From Paracyclopina nana (lineage: Eukaryota; Arthropoda; Copepoda; Cyclopoida; Cyclopettidae), in the NCBI GenBank assembly GCA_019096065.1, contig JAGUCH010000009.1:1436001-1500000 (forward strand): 64,000 nt of DNA, given 5' to 3'. The position numbers and the translations under genes were made by a program. Below, piece after piece: positions 10,202 to 29,500 of this stretch (the first letter of the stretch is position 1; each line of letters begins with the position of its first letter). A model generated the notes under the pieces. The model saw only the letters and a program-made list of their open reading frames with translations. It had not been told where the DNA came from and made no database searches.

Positions 10202-10531
10202 ATGGTTCTCGAATTAACGATGATGACACCAGCAGAGAAAAACAGCAGCACCAACACATTCCAAGGTGAGGATGAGGGTAAAATTTGAGTGCCATTTTCA
10301 ATTATTATGACTTTTCAGCCTCCAAGTTTACAACTTTTCCACACAACTAGTTTGAAGACATTAGTTTGTTTACAAGAGATGTTGTAAGAAATGTTAGATG
10401 TTTATAAAATGTTATTTCAAGCACGCGTTATTTAATGGTAGTTTCATTTTACTTGCGACGACACCTGTCTGCATTCAGCCAACTGCTGTCAAATCTGGAG
10501 AAAAGTAAATAGAATTTCGTTTTCTTCAGTC

Positions 10532-13500
10532 ATGGATGTGCTGAACAAATTCAAGTCAACGCTGCAATCTTCGGTGTCTTCTACCGTCTTTTCAACTGTG
10601 TCAACAATTAAAGATGTTCTTCCTGGCAATCCGGTGACGCGAGAGTACGAAATTGGTGAACATATTGCAAGCGCTGGACCTGGTGAGTCACAACTCATTC
10701 ATTTGCATTTACCGAAAATTACTTGCCTGCTTAGGTTTGATGTGGAAAATATTTTCCGGAGTCAAAAAGTCCACTAGGCAACCAGCCGCAGTTTTCGTGC
10801 TTGAAAAACGAGCTTTGGAGGCCAAATATCCAGGCTCTGATCGAAGGCCTGACCGTGATCGGTTATTGGAGCAATTGAAGAAATCCACTAGTCAACTGAC
10901 GAGGCTACGACACCCTCAAGTTTTGACGGTACAGTTTCCATTGGAGGAATCTCGCGATTGCCTTGCTTTTGCCACTGAGCCTGTTTTCGCAAGCTTGGCT
11001 AATCTGTTAGGTAGGCATGACAATTTGCCCAATCCAATCCCCTCGCAAATTCGTGATTACAAAATGTTCGATGTGGAAATCAAGTATGGACTCATGCAGG
11101 TAACTCACTCGTTTTTTACGCTTTCTTTTTCGGACACAAATTGATTTTTCGCAGCTTTGCGAAGGCCTGACTTTTTTGCATGACAGCGTCAAATTGCTGC
11201 ATAGGAATCTAAGTCCAGATTCAATTATTTTGAATGAAGCTGGAGCTTGGAAAATCTTCGGCTTTGATTTTGCTCTGAATAATTGTTCGGGTCCCAGTGA
11301 GCCACCCAAGTGGAAATGCCCTGTCATCATGGAATCATGCGAAGATTTGATGCCCGATTTGGATTTTCTTGCTCCGGAGTACAGTATGGAGGATGACGAC
11401 ATACTGAGTCCAGCCGCCGATATGTTCAGCATTGGCATGTTGGCTTTTACTCTGCACAATTCCAAGCCACTGTTCACCAACTCTGGAAGTTGGAGCAACT
11501 TCCGGAGAAACTGTTCAGAGGTGACAATTTAATTGAAACCATTTTCAATTGCCTCTCTTAATTGAAACTATTTTCAATTGCCTCTCTCAAACAATTACTT
11601 CCATTCCAGCTGAAAAGTTTGCGTGAATCCAATTTGCAACTCATTCCCGCGGATCTGAAGGATATTCTGAAACTTATGCTGAGTTCCACACCTGGGCTCC
11701 GACCAACTGCAACAGAAGCTTCAAAAGTAAATGAATTAACTTATTATCATTTTTAAAAGTAGCCTTAGAAAGAGGCGGTTCTGGATCGCCCAAGCTGCGG
11801 TTTTGAAGAGCATGCACATAATACTCAAAACACAACCCGCACGTAAATGCTTTTGTTAAATAACCTTTTGATTTTTAGGCTGGTTACTTTGACGACGTAG
11901 GCGTTCGAACATTGGCAAATTTGGATGCTCAGTTTCAGTGGGACAATTTGCAAAAATCCCAGTTTTACAAGGGGCTCCCTCAGGTTCTTCCAAGGCTGCC
12001 TCATCGTGTTGCGGTTCACCGAGTTGTGCCATGTTTGGCCAAGGAGTTTGTCAACCCTCATATGGTGCCATTTGTGTTGCCCTCAGTTTTGGCCATTTCT
12101 GAAGAAGCTTCAAGCAAGGATTTTGTCAATCATATTCTGCCCTCTTTGAAACCAGTCATGAAGCTCACTGACCCTGTTCAAGTAAGCAAAGAATTTTTGT
12201 CATTGCCCGCAGTTTTCAACTAAAGAGTTTTGCATGATTTGTATAGATTTTGCTCATTTTCATGCAACGAATGGAAATGCTGCTGTCGAAGACTCCTCCT
12301 TCGGATGTCAAATCTGACGTATTACCCATGATTTATAGAGCTTTGGAATCGGATACAGCTCAAATTCAGGAGCTCTGTCTTTCAATTATCCCAGGATTTG
12401 CAGGTAAATACGCTCACGTCACACAACCAATGCAACTTCTCATTACATTTTTTTGATCCTCTGTTGCTTTGGGAAATCAGCAGTCGTAATAATCCCCATC
12501 TTTCTTCCAATAACAAAAAGGCTTTCTTCTTATTTCTGTCATGTCATGCAATAACTTATTATTGTCAATTTGAAACGAACTTAATTTGGTTACTTTACTT
12601 TTCTGAGAAAGTATGTTATGCTCCGCTCGAATCATCGCTCGCCTTCGATGCCTTAAAAATGAATCATAAAAACCTCTCCTAAAAAGTACTAATAATTGTG
12701 GTTTTTCTCCTTTTCACTCACCTTGGATGGCTTCAGTCAAAGGTAAAGCGCACAAGAAATTGGCACATATCCGGTTAGCGACAAAAAGGCCTTTTCGCCT
12801 AATTAACTCGGCTTCTTTTAGGTCTTCTGGACTTCCAAGCCATCAAGACTGCTTTGTTGCCTCGCATCAAAAAGCTGATTTTGCACACGACTCTCCTCTC
12901 TGTGCGAGTGAATGGGCTGATTTGCATTGGAAAATTGCTGCCACACTTGGACAAATGGCTGGTTATGGACGAGATTTTGCCACTTCTGCAGCAAGTGCCT
13001 TCCAAAGAGCCGGCAGTGATTATGGCCAGCATAGGTACTAATAAATTATTATTATTATCAATGCATTTCTGTCTTCCCAACTCTAAATGGATTATGCTAC
13101 CTCTTTCGCTCGCTTGGCCTGAAATTGCAGATCTTCCATTCTAATTTTCTAATGTCGGGCCTCAAAATTGGATTAGCTCGAGGTTGCTTCTAAAGGATTA
13201 TCTAACAACTGTTTGGGTTGCCAATATGGGAAAACATTTGGATTAATGCTATATGCTCTTGCAAAAAGGCAAAAGAATCCAATTTTTCTAGTGGAAAAAG
13301 AGCACTTTCATGATTAGACTAGCTAGTTTGCGTTTTTACGAGCTGCATCATCATCAACTCTTTTTTACTCGACATCCGGCTCAATTACGTTTAGAAAGCT
13401 TTTTTTCCCTTTTCCAGGCATTTTGAAGCTGACTTTATCCGATGCAAAATTGGGCATGACCAAGGAGATAATTGCGAACAAAGTGTTGCCCTACTTGTTT

Positions 13501-14907
13501 CCCCTGAGCATAGAAAATGGCCTGTCCGTGGCCCAATATGGGGCCGTAATGACCCTAATCAGAGACCTAATTGATCGGGTCGAGGAGGAGCACCGAGCCA
13601 AGTTGGAACAGCTGTCGAGCATTCAAAATGAACAGAGGCGAGTATACTTATGTAATAATGAAATTATCTCGTTAAGGCCTGCCAGCGTTGGATAGCGCGA
13701 TCACTAACTCGATTTACGAAGCGACGAGAGCCTAATGATCTAATTCCAAGGCCAGTGTAGAAGAGGAAAAAAAACATAAAGGCATTTTCCACTAGATGGA
13801 AGAGAGGAGCGGAGCTGGGGTTCCTATGCTTGACTTTTGTGAAAGCAAAAAAGCTGCTGTCAATCACGTTTCTTTCAATTAACCTCCTCAGAAGTTTTGG
13901 CATCCATATATTGTATATGACAGCCATAAGCGTGCATATGCACTATTGACTAACGCTAGAAAATCTTTACTGGCATAAATCTTCCTAGAACCGGGATTAA
14001 GTTCTATTTGAAAGCTTTAAAAATCATATTCAATTCAATCAAATATTGAATATCATCGTTCCACAATTTTTATATTGAAGCTCTTTTTTCAGGTCTGCAT
14101 TGCAAATCAGCATGTCAGAGGGCAATCAGCTCAAAGCTGGCCAACTCATACCCTCGTCTTCATCCGGTGGACTCAGCGAATTCGATCAGATGTTCAACGG
14201 CCTCGGCCTCGGCTCCTACGTGGGAAAAAAGGATACGGCCTCACTTGCCACATCCATGATGGCCTCCTCAAATAACAGCAGCATTATGAAAGGACCTGCT
14301 TCGCAGAATTTATCCCTTTCTGAAAAGCAAAAGCTATATCGAGAAAGCGAGGCTGCAGCCAAAATAGCCTCGCAGCCTCCGCTAAGGCCCCAAGTAGAAC
14401 CGGCATCAAAGCCAGTTCGACAGACAAAGGACTTGACAGCCAGTCTGATGGAAGCCAATATCAACCAGATGAAGCAAAGTCAAACATTTTCCAATTTGGG
14501 CCAATGGCCTCAGCAGCCTCAATTTTCAGCTCAACCGAGTTTTCCTCCTGTTTCCTCAACTCCCATGTGGACATCGAACATCGCAGTAATTGTTGTCAAT
14601 CAAACTAAGTTGAAATGGATTTTATAATTATTATTATTGTTTGCAGGCTCACCAAATCCCAATGGCATCTCCTCAACTCCAGCAGCAGCAACTCAGGCCG
14701 GATTTGTCTGCTTTCGACTCGTTGCTTCCAACGAAGACAATGGGATCGACCAAGACACCCATGAACTTATTAATGTCCTCGCCTAATAGCCAAGCTCCTT
14801 TGTCAACGGGATTTAATGCTGCGAGTAACATGTCATTTCCTTTACCGCAGCAACAAAATGTCGTCAAATCTCTGACTGCAAACGACATTTCCGATCTACT
14901 ATCATAA
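10532..14907 (+). CDS. SCYL2: SCYL2-like pseudokinase (CVAK104), 10 coding exons
   Basis: Exons: 10532-10682, 10735-11099, 11155-11520, 11610-11726, 11879-12181, 12247-12403, 12822-13034, 13418-13637, 14093-14585, 14647-14907. All phases agree and give 881 residues, close to the family length. A protein-kinase-like domain comes first and is catalytically dead. The HRD position reads HRN and the DFG position reads GFD (KIFGFDF). The HEAT-like block follows (SQFYKGLPQVLPRLPHRV, LTKTPP-like, VPSKEPAV), then a Gln/Ser/Pro-rich tail. The family acts in clathrin-mediated traffic between endosome and Golgi, binding clathrin and AP2. The intron after exon 8 uses a GC donor. An upstream exon ending at 10265 joins an acceptor at 10529 and would extend the frame in phase by 22 residues. 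Confidence 0.95.
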
Positions 14908-17900
14908 CGAACATTGAACTGTATGTGATTTCCTGTTTTTAATCTTCATAGTTTATGGCAAAATGACAAAAATGATGAAAGCTCTAAATATTCGGTTTGA
15001 ATTTTCGCGCGTTTCCGTCTGATACCAATCCTTGAAAGACTTGTTATTTAAAAGCGCGCTAACTCAGAAAAGAAGGGCTCTTTTAAGGCTTCTTTTTTGG
15101 CTAGCGCTTGGTATAAGTTTAGGGCTTTAGCAAGAAGAGAAGAGATATGAACAAGTTCTTGTTTGACACCTACCGCTCCTTTTTCGTGGGTGGGACAAAA
15201 CACTTATCGAATGCGTTTTGTGATCACGTTCAGATGTGAATTTTACGCGTAAGAAATACGGTTGACAGCTACGCAAAAACACCCGTTCCATTTCCCGGAC
15301 TTTTTCTCTGTGTGAAGGTAAGATATTTTTCTAATTAAGGACGGCTTGCGAATTTTCCGCTAATTCGCAGTTGGTTAAAAAGTCGAGCGTTGTGGAAGTT
15401 GTGGAAGGTCAAATTTTGATTCCTGACCATTTTTGGGCTCACTCCCACGCAAAAAATAGTGTTTGCAACGAGAAGTAGAGTATTTTGCTTAGCTTTATGC
15501 TTCAGCAAGTCTCTTTTGACCTTCAAATTTTATGCTTGTGGTCTGTGAAGCCCTTCAAGATTTTCTTCTCGTCGACAGGACAATTTTCAAGGTATTTTCT
15601 TTATTATCATGGTTTATTGCTCTAATTCTGGATTTAATGTTTGTTTGTGAAGTGGAGAAAAGTCATGCATTTTTTGCTGTTGTTGAGCTGTGCGGACAAA
15701 TATTGTTCGTAGTCAATTCTGGAGAAGAGTGCATTTTTTCAATATTGCCTGCAACAGTGAAAACAGAGAAGAGTCTTAAAGTGTATCTTTTGCTAAACAG
15801 CTTGTACAACCTAAGAGGCTTTGAAGCAAGTTTGAAGATAACAAACTAGTCATTTCAAGTTGTGACGTTAATCTGCATATTCAAGCAAAATCTAGATGAT
15901 AACAAATTTATTCCTTTATCGTACAATTTCAGTTCTAGAAAGTAAAAGATCAAAGTTAAAGTAAACGCCATTTCATTGAAAGCTAATGGTTAAAATTGTC
16001 TTTTTTAGTCAATTCCCTTGAAGCTTTTGTAGACAATATGTTGGCTTTTAGCTTAAACAATAAAAATTAGATGTCACTAACTGAAAGTTCTCAGTCTAGC
16101 TTCCAAGTTGCGAAATGTTTTCTGAAGGAAACCAGTACAAAAACATTTCAAAGTGCACTTTTTGTGCCACTAGTTTCGAGTTGAGGAACTAGACTTTTAT
16201 CAGGCATCAAGAAGACAGTTTAGCAAGTCTTAGTTGTACTGCTATAAGGACACATTTCACAGTGTCGCAGCCGTGGAAGGGTCTAAAGGAGATCTTCCTC
16301 AGCAGTGGTAAAGGTAGTTGTGCATTGCACCACAAATGCAAGAATGACTCAGGCTGCATTACTTCTTCTAGGCTTCAACATAATAAAGCTTACTTTGTCT
16401 TATCCAGACTTTCCAAGCTTAGTTGGAATGACTTTGACTGTAAGATATTTCTGTCCCTGGCTTTTTCCGCGGAAACAAATCCAGTCATGCCCTTCGAATT
16501 CCCCTTTAAAAAGCCTCTTGTCTTTTCTTCTTCTCCTGAAAGTATTCGAAGTATACACATTGCTGAAAAGCGTGTCATGCTTATTATGAAGGAGCTAAAA
16601 TTAGATGAAGGCACTTGTGGTAATTCATCTAGAATAAAACCACACATCCATGTATTTGTTAATTATTAAATGGTATCCTATTTTCATTAGGAAGAAAGAT
16701 TCTATAATTAGCAGAAGATTTATAAATCTGTACTCGCTGTGATTTCATTTTATTGCTGTAATGCATTTAATGAACTTTTCCTACGCTTGCCAAAATAGGT
16801 CATTTTTCAGATATCTTGAATGTTTTAAAGCTGTGGTGAAGAGAGTTGCTACTATTTGTGCCTGTTTCCACTTCTAAGGCTTCATAAAATAAACAAAAGA
16901 TTGCAGCTACTCAAGCAGCACTAGTCTCTAACCTATATTCATAGAGGCATGATCTGTTGTGATTAATGTGCTCTTTTTTGCAAATCTGCCAGAGGCAAAA
17001 CTAGGAGGAAGCGAGGTAAAAATCATTTTCTTCCAAGATAACTTTTTTTACGCTGTATAGCTAAATTTTACACCAAAACTTGCATGATGATGATCAATCC
17101 TTTGCAATTTCACGGTGCAGCAAAAATTAAGTGGCCTTCATTTCATCATAGCACATGGCCTTCTTTCGTGGATAAAAAGCTCTAACTTATTTGCAGTGGT
17201 GCTGCATTCATTGCTTGAAGGCTTTAGTGAAACGAAAAGTAGGCATCAATATCAATGCGATGTTCATCTACAAAACTCATTGCAGAAAATATTGAAATGA
17301 GGAAGCGTTCTTTCCTTACCAATGTTCAATCAATTTGTATCATAAATTCGTGGCGATTTGACGTCATAAGAAAGAAAAATGTTCGTAGATGAACACCGCA
17401 AAACGGTTGTTCATCTCATGTGAACGCGTTGGCTTGGCGTATACCTGTTGTCATCATCAACTTGTCGAATTTTCGACGGCGAGCTTCACGATATCACGTG
17501 AAATTTGAATTCAGTTTGCTGTGGGCGAAGGAAGAAGAAATTGTGTTCGGCTGCTACGTGAACATGCATAAGTGTGATTGTTGTTTGCCTGAAAACTTAT
17601 CATTCATACAGTGACTGTTGATTTTGATTTTATTGAGATATCAGCAGCGCTGTGATTTTATTATCTCAAAGCACTTACAATTATGAGTAGCATTGATGTA
17701 CTAAACGTGGGAGATTGCAGCAGTGTTATCAATATTTTATGTGTGTTCTTGAAGGCCAGTTGATGATACACATTCCTGCATTTCACTCCGTTTGGTGAAA
17801 AAAAGACCGAAGCCAATGTTGCATTTGCTATTATGTAAGTTTGCTGAAATTATCTAATTCAAAAACAGCAGTGGGCTTCCTGTTTTACATGGAGTTTTGT

Positions 17901-18519
17901 GTCTGAAGTAGCAGCATCTCTAGTGCAGTTTCAAAGTAGCTGCGTACTTTTTGTTTTGTTTTGTTTTTCAACTTCACATCTTGTAAGTAATCCAAGCAAA
18001 AAGGATATAAAACATGCTCCTCTTCTACAGTCGGCTGTCACTCTGAAGTCTAAACATACGAGGATCATGTTTTTCCCAATCTGGAAACACATGAATGATG
18101 ATTTCGCACATTTCCTCAGATTTTTCGTCCTCGATTTGAGGCGATGGCAATTGAATTAGACTCTCTAATCTAGGATGTCTCTTGAATCACTTATGCGAAG
18201 CATTAGCCATATATATTTCCATATCATGAGAAAACATATGAATTAATGACATTTTGGTTTCACACGCACGATACACTTCTTGGGATGGATTCCTTTCATT
18301 GGAATTCGTAATATTGTTCGAATGCGCTGCTGACAAGTGCATCATTCGCTTTATTGAATTGTTTGCGTAACTTTTTATTGAACAGAGGCAGCCTCCATAA
18401 AATGATGTGTGTGATACTCTCTGTTTGACATTCTACGATCCAGTTATCGATTTTGCTCGAAGAAGAAAGTTAGCACTGCACACATACACTTTAAATCTTA
18501 TTTGTGTGTCTTTTTGCAG
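14908..18519. other. Non-coding spacer and probable 5' region of syndapin
   Basis: A 3.6-kb AT-rich stretch. The frames in it are short and show no family signal. An acceptor at 18520 (TTTTTGCAG/AAAACGTCG) leads into the syndapin start, so at least one non-coding first exon and the promoter must lie in this stretch. A small MITE-like element sits at 17261-17395. Confidence 0.45.
17261..17395. mobile_element. Small MITE-like element, GTTCATCTAC family
   Basis: About 135 bp between TGTTCATCTACAAA and an imperfect inverse ending GTAGATGAACA. The same terminal motif bounds elements near 47177-47327 and 60312-60785. No coding content. Confidence 0.4.
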
Positions 18520-18554
18520 AAAACGTCGACAGCCTCTCTCTACCTTGGCATTGA

Positions 18555-25644
<7,090 letters not shown>

Positions 25645-25943
25645 CTCAATTTGTACGACTAAAAATCGCAATCATCATTCCAAGGAAAAATGTGCATTCA
25701 TCAAAAGTTGTTGCATGCCAAGTGACATAATAATAATTAACCAATTCAACGTGTTTCAATTGTGCGAAACAGCTCTTGACATCCAATAATTCTACTATAT
25801 TATGAACTACTATTATCCTCCCAAATGCAAAAATCCACTGTGTGAAGAAATGAAAGCTACGTCGAAGATTTTTTGTAGAATACAGATCACTCCACTATTA
25901 TTAACAAACTACCAGATTAGTTGGCAACTGTCCTGATAAAGAC

Positions 25944-25949
25944 AATAAA
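25944..25949 (+). terminator. Polyadenylation signal of syndapin
   Basis: AATAAA about 300 bases after the syndapin stop codon, the first canonical signal downstream. Confidence 0.5.
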
Positions 25950-26102
25950 CGAAAAAATCCTCTATTCTGAGGGTTTCATTTGCTCTCGTCGTGTCGCAAT
26001 GGAAGAATTGTGTTTTCTCAAAGTGGTTAAATATGATTGCCTCCTTTTGCTGCTGCTCTCAGTCCGCAAAAGTTGGACACATTAATTATATGTATATGTA
26101 TA

Positions 26103-26290
26103 CAGGATGCGGCTCCGAAATTGCATCGGCGGGTTGCTCTGAAGAAATGAATAAATGGGCCGAATTGGCTGTAGCGCAGTTGCAATTTCAGCGTCGCACT
26201 CTGTTTACACAGGCTATGTACAGAATGCGGCTCCGAAACTGCACGCAGCGGGCTGCTCTGAAGAAGTGAATATTTCGGAGCCGCACTCTG
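26103..26290. mobile_element. Two tandem miniature hAT-like elements
   Basis: Unit 1 is 26103-26203 (101 bp) and unit 2 is 26221-26290 (70 bp). Each starts CAGRATGCGGCTCCGAAA and ends with an inverse CGCACTCTG. The 17 bp between them and the outer flanks are TA-rich and loosely alike (TATGTATA, TATATAAA). Termini starting CAG fit hAT elements. There is no coding content. Confidence 0.6.
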
Positions 26291-26570
26291 TATATAAAAA
26301 AGAACTTGTAAAAGGTGCAACCCGAAGATGATATTCGTCAAAGAAGATGAAATGATAGTGAAAATTGGGGCTTTCGCATCAAAGCAGATCGAGGGATTTG
26401 CTTACTACTTCACTCTGCAGAAGAGTACACTTTTTTCACTGGCCACAATTATTGTTATTTGTGCGGCTGGAAATCCACAATTTTTATTTAGGCTTCGAAA
26501 ACCTCATAAAAATGTATGATAAACAATTTGAAAACGCTGCACTGCACACTTGGATGAAGCATTGTGGAAG

Positions 26571-29500
26571 ATGGAGAGCATGAAAAATAGCCTCAAAGGT
26601 GAGAAGAATGATGTGACGATGGAAGAAAGTAGCATCAACAATGGTGGGGAAAACAGGAAGTTTGCTAAGTTTCGAGTCACAATAGAGCCAGCCTTGTTTG
26701 GCGGCCTCATGTCCGCAATGATGGTATATTTGACATCACAGAATCTGATCCTGGATAAGGCTTGTCGAGCAAACCTAAATTACTCTGGTACGTAATGAAG
26801 AAAAGCAAAGCTCAGCTAATTGCATCACAAACAAAGTACAACTAATGCTAGGAGACGCAGCCATTTTTTGATTCAAATAAGTATTTTTAGCAGACCCATC
26901 AATCATGCATCAAAAGTACCACGAGAAAAAAACTTTGATTTGAATCCATGACTTGGAATTGTATCCAAATAAGACTACAATATAAAGAATTCATATGAGT
27001 GCTCATTTGCATACATACTTTGTTTCCTTTTGCTCTTTGAGGAGCAAATAACCCGCTTGAGCTTGTTGTTTTAATTAGCCAAATCTGAGAAGAAAGCTGC
27101 TGACTCTTATGTAAAAAAGCCACAAATACAAACATATGAAATGCTTCATCATCATTTATTGCGGTCTAATCTCAAACAAACAATGTGTCGATGCACAGCA
27201 ACAAAAACCTCAATTTGGCCTAAATACTTATTTGTTTTTTTCATTTGCAGATGAAATATGCGATGCTTTGGCTGCTCGTGATCCAAATAGCACTAATTCC
27301 ACTGTCTACAAAGAAGCAGAAGATAACGTCCAAATACTAATAGCAACCATCAATCAGTGGAAATTCTTTGTTGGTACATTCCAAGAACGATGCGGCGTTC
27401 ATCTACTTTGCTTAGCTATAAAATTACAACGTTCGACTTGAACTTCCAATTTCATTTTTTAAAGCATTGAAATTCATGCTACATCACTTTGATTAGAAAG
27501 CAGAGCTAAGTGAAAGCACCTTTTAATTTTTTTCAGCTAAGAAATAAGCGGTAGATGATCGACGCACCAATTTGAAATCGAATTCATGATTCCATTTTCT
27601 CCCATGCAGATCACGTAATTCCCATAGCTTTCTGTTTGGTAATGGGCGCTTGGTCGGATAAGCACGGACGAAAGCCTCTACTGCTTTCTTCTCAGGTGAA
27701 TTCTCAGACATTTTGATCCATTTGTGAAAAACGGAATTTTTGCCGTGGCGGAAAGTCTCCTTAGATAACTGAGCACTTTGGTTTGTCTAAATATTTTTAC
27801 ACCTCGCAAAGTTGGGCGACGAGCAAATAAATCTTAAAAGCTTTCCGTGACCATACACAAGTTTTCACTTGGCACTATTTACCAAGGTTCTACAATCTTG
27901 AGAAAAGCTAAAAAATTAGGAAGAAAAATGAACTTTGTCTATGTTGGGAACTAATAATACAGCCTGGCTTTAGAGAGATATCCTCTGCTAGCTGCTGACA
28001 ATTTATAAAGGAAATATATGGGGGAGCAATGTCACCTTATTGCTAAAGAAAAGACAAATGCAATCTTTTATCCACATTTCAATTGCTCTCCTTTCTTGCC
28101 ATTCTAGCTTCCAACCTTTTTTGAAATGAATAATTTCACCAGTGAAAAACTGAATTTTTGATCAGGGAAACCTCCTTTAAAAAAAAGTTGAGCTCTTGAT
28201 TTTGCCCATTTCAATTATCAGTGATCATTCCAGATTGGCTATCTAGTTGGAGCTTTATCCATGCTTGTCAACGTCTACTTTGAGGACTGGAAAGCGGAAA
28301 CTATGGTGATCTCTTATGGCATCCTTCACGGATTAGGTGGAGCCTCAGTGGCCTTAAACTTGGCCACCATTTCCTATATTGGAGACATATCCAGCCCTGA
28401 AACCAAGGCCAGTGTTTTTAATGACTACTTTCCCAAGCTAATGAGGCTTTTTCAAGTGTTGCTTCAACACAGCTAAATTACAGCATGGCTTCTGTTATGC
28501 CACATAATGGCATTTCTCAGTGCAGCCAATGCTTCATAAATGTACTAGTCCACCATTACAGCTCTTTTCGTTTTGGTGCAGTCTAGCATGAAAAAGGGAA
28601 CATCACTCATGTTCATTAATGTATGGGCTCAATAAAACTGTCAATGGGAGTAAAACACATGATTCAGATGTTGCATAAGAGCATCAGATGTTGTTCCGTT
28701 CATGTGAAACTGGCGGTTTTTTAAAGAAAATTTTTTTCAGGCTGATAAGTGTATCCAAGTCAAATACACTTGTAATGAGGTTACATTGCCAGATCTCAAT
28801 TTTGCCCTCAGTTCACAAAAACTGAAAATGGCCACCCATGGCAAAAGTTTGTCATCATCTAGATTTTATATGTGTATTAAGGGCCTGTTCACCTGCTTAT
28901 TATGGCCGTTATTTTGGCAAAATATTGAAGAGAAATACTGAGAAACTGAGAATTTTATTATTAGAGTAGGATGGCTTTTGGTACCAATATATCGATTCCG
29001 AAGTCAAAATCTGAAAAATGATTGTCCAAGTGCCTGATATTTGCAAATATCAGCATAATATCGCGCGTTATATTGCTGATAATATTGCAGGTGAACAGGG
29101 CCTAAATGTTCGATACATTCAGTACGTAATAATGGCCGCTAGACAATTGATGTATTTACTCACAAGAAGTCAATTAGACGATATCTAATTGCCCCTGCTA
29201 GTGTACACATATATAGAAGACCGAAAACTTATCAATAACCCTTGGGTTTGCGTAGCACAAACTTCACTACGAGTTCCCTATAGGGGAATAAAAACTAGAT
29301 CAAGCTGCTCTCCTGTTCTGGTGTATAGCGAGCTCGCATGAAGTATATTGCGTTGAGCAAATACATCACAGTACTCTATATATAGTACTATATTGTGGCT
29401 CGGGGCTATTGACATGAGTCGAATGCTGATTAGAGCTTATTTTAATGCCTGCACGCCTAATGTTTTTCTTCTTCAATTGCAGACTCAAAGAATGGGACTT

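Larger units (their letters stand above)
25645..26570. other. Spacer between syndapin and the SLC46-like gene
   Basis: Contains the syndapin 3' UTR with AATAAA at 25944-25949, and a pair of tiny hAT-like elements at 26103-26290. No coding frame is supported. Confidence 0.5.

Noticed and set aside
15532-16669. Short plus-strand frames as genes
   Set aside because: No domain, no splice context and composition typical of random AT-rich DNA. They more likely lie in the syndapin 5' region.
26027-26341. 104-codon minus-strand frame
   Set aside because: It reads through the two tandem hAT-like elements, so the frame is a repeat artefact.
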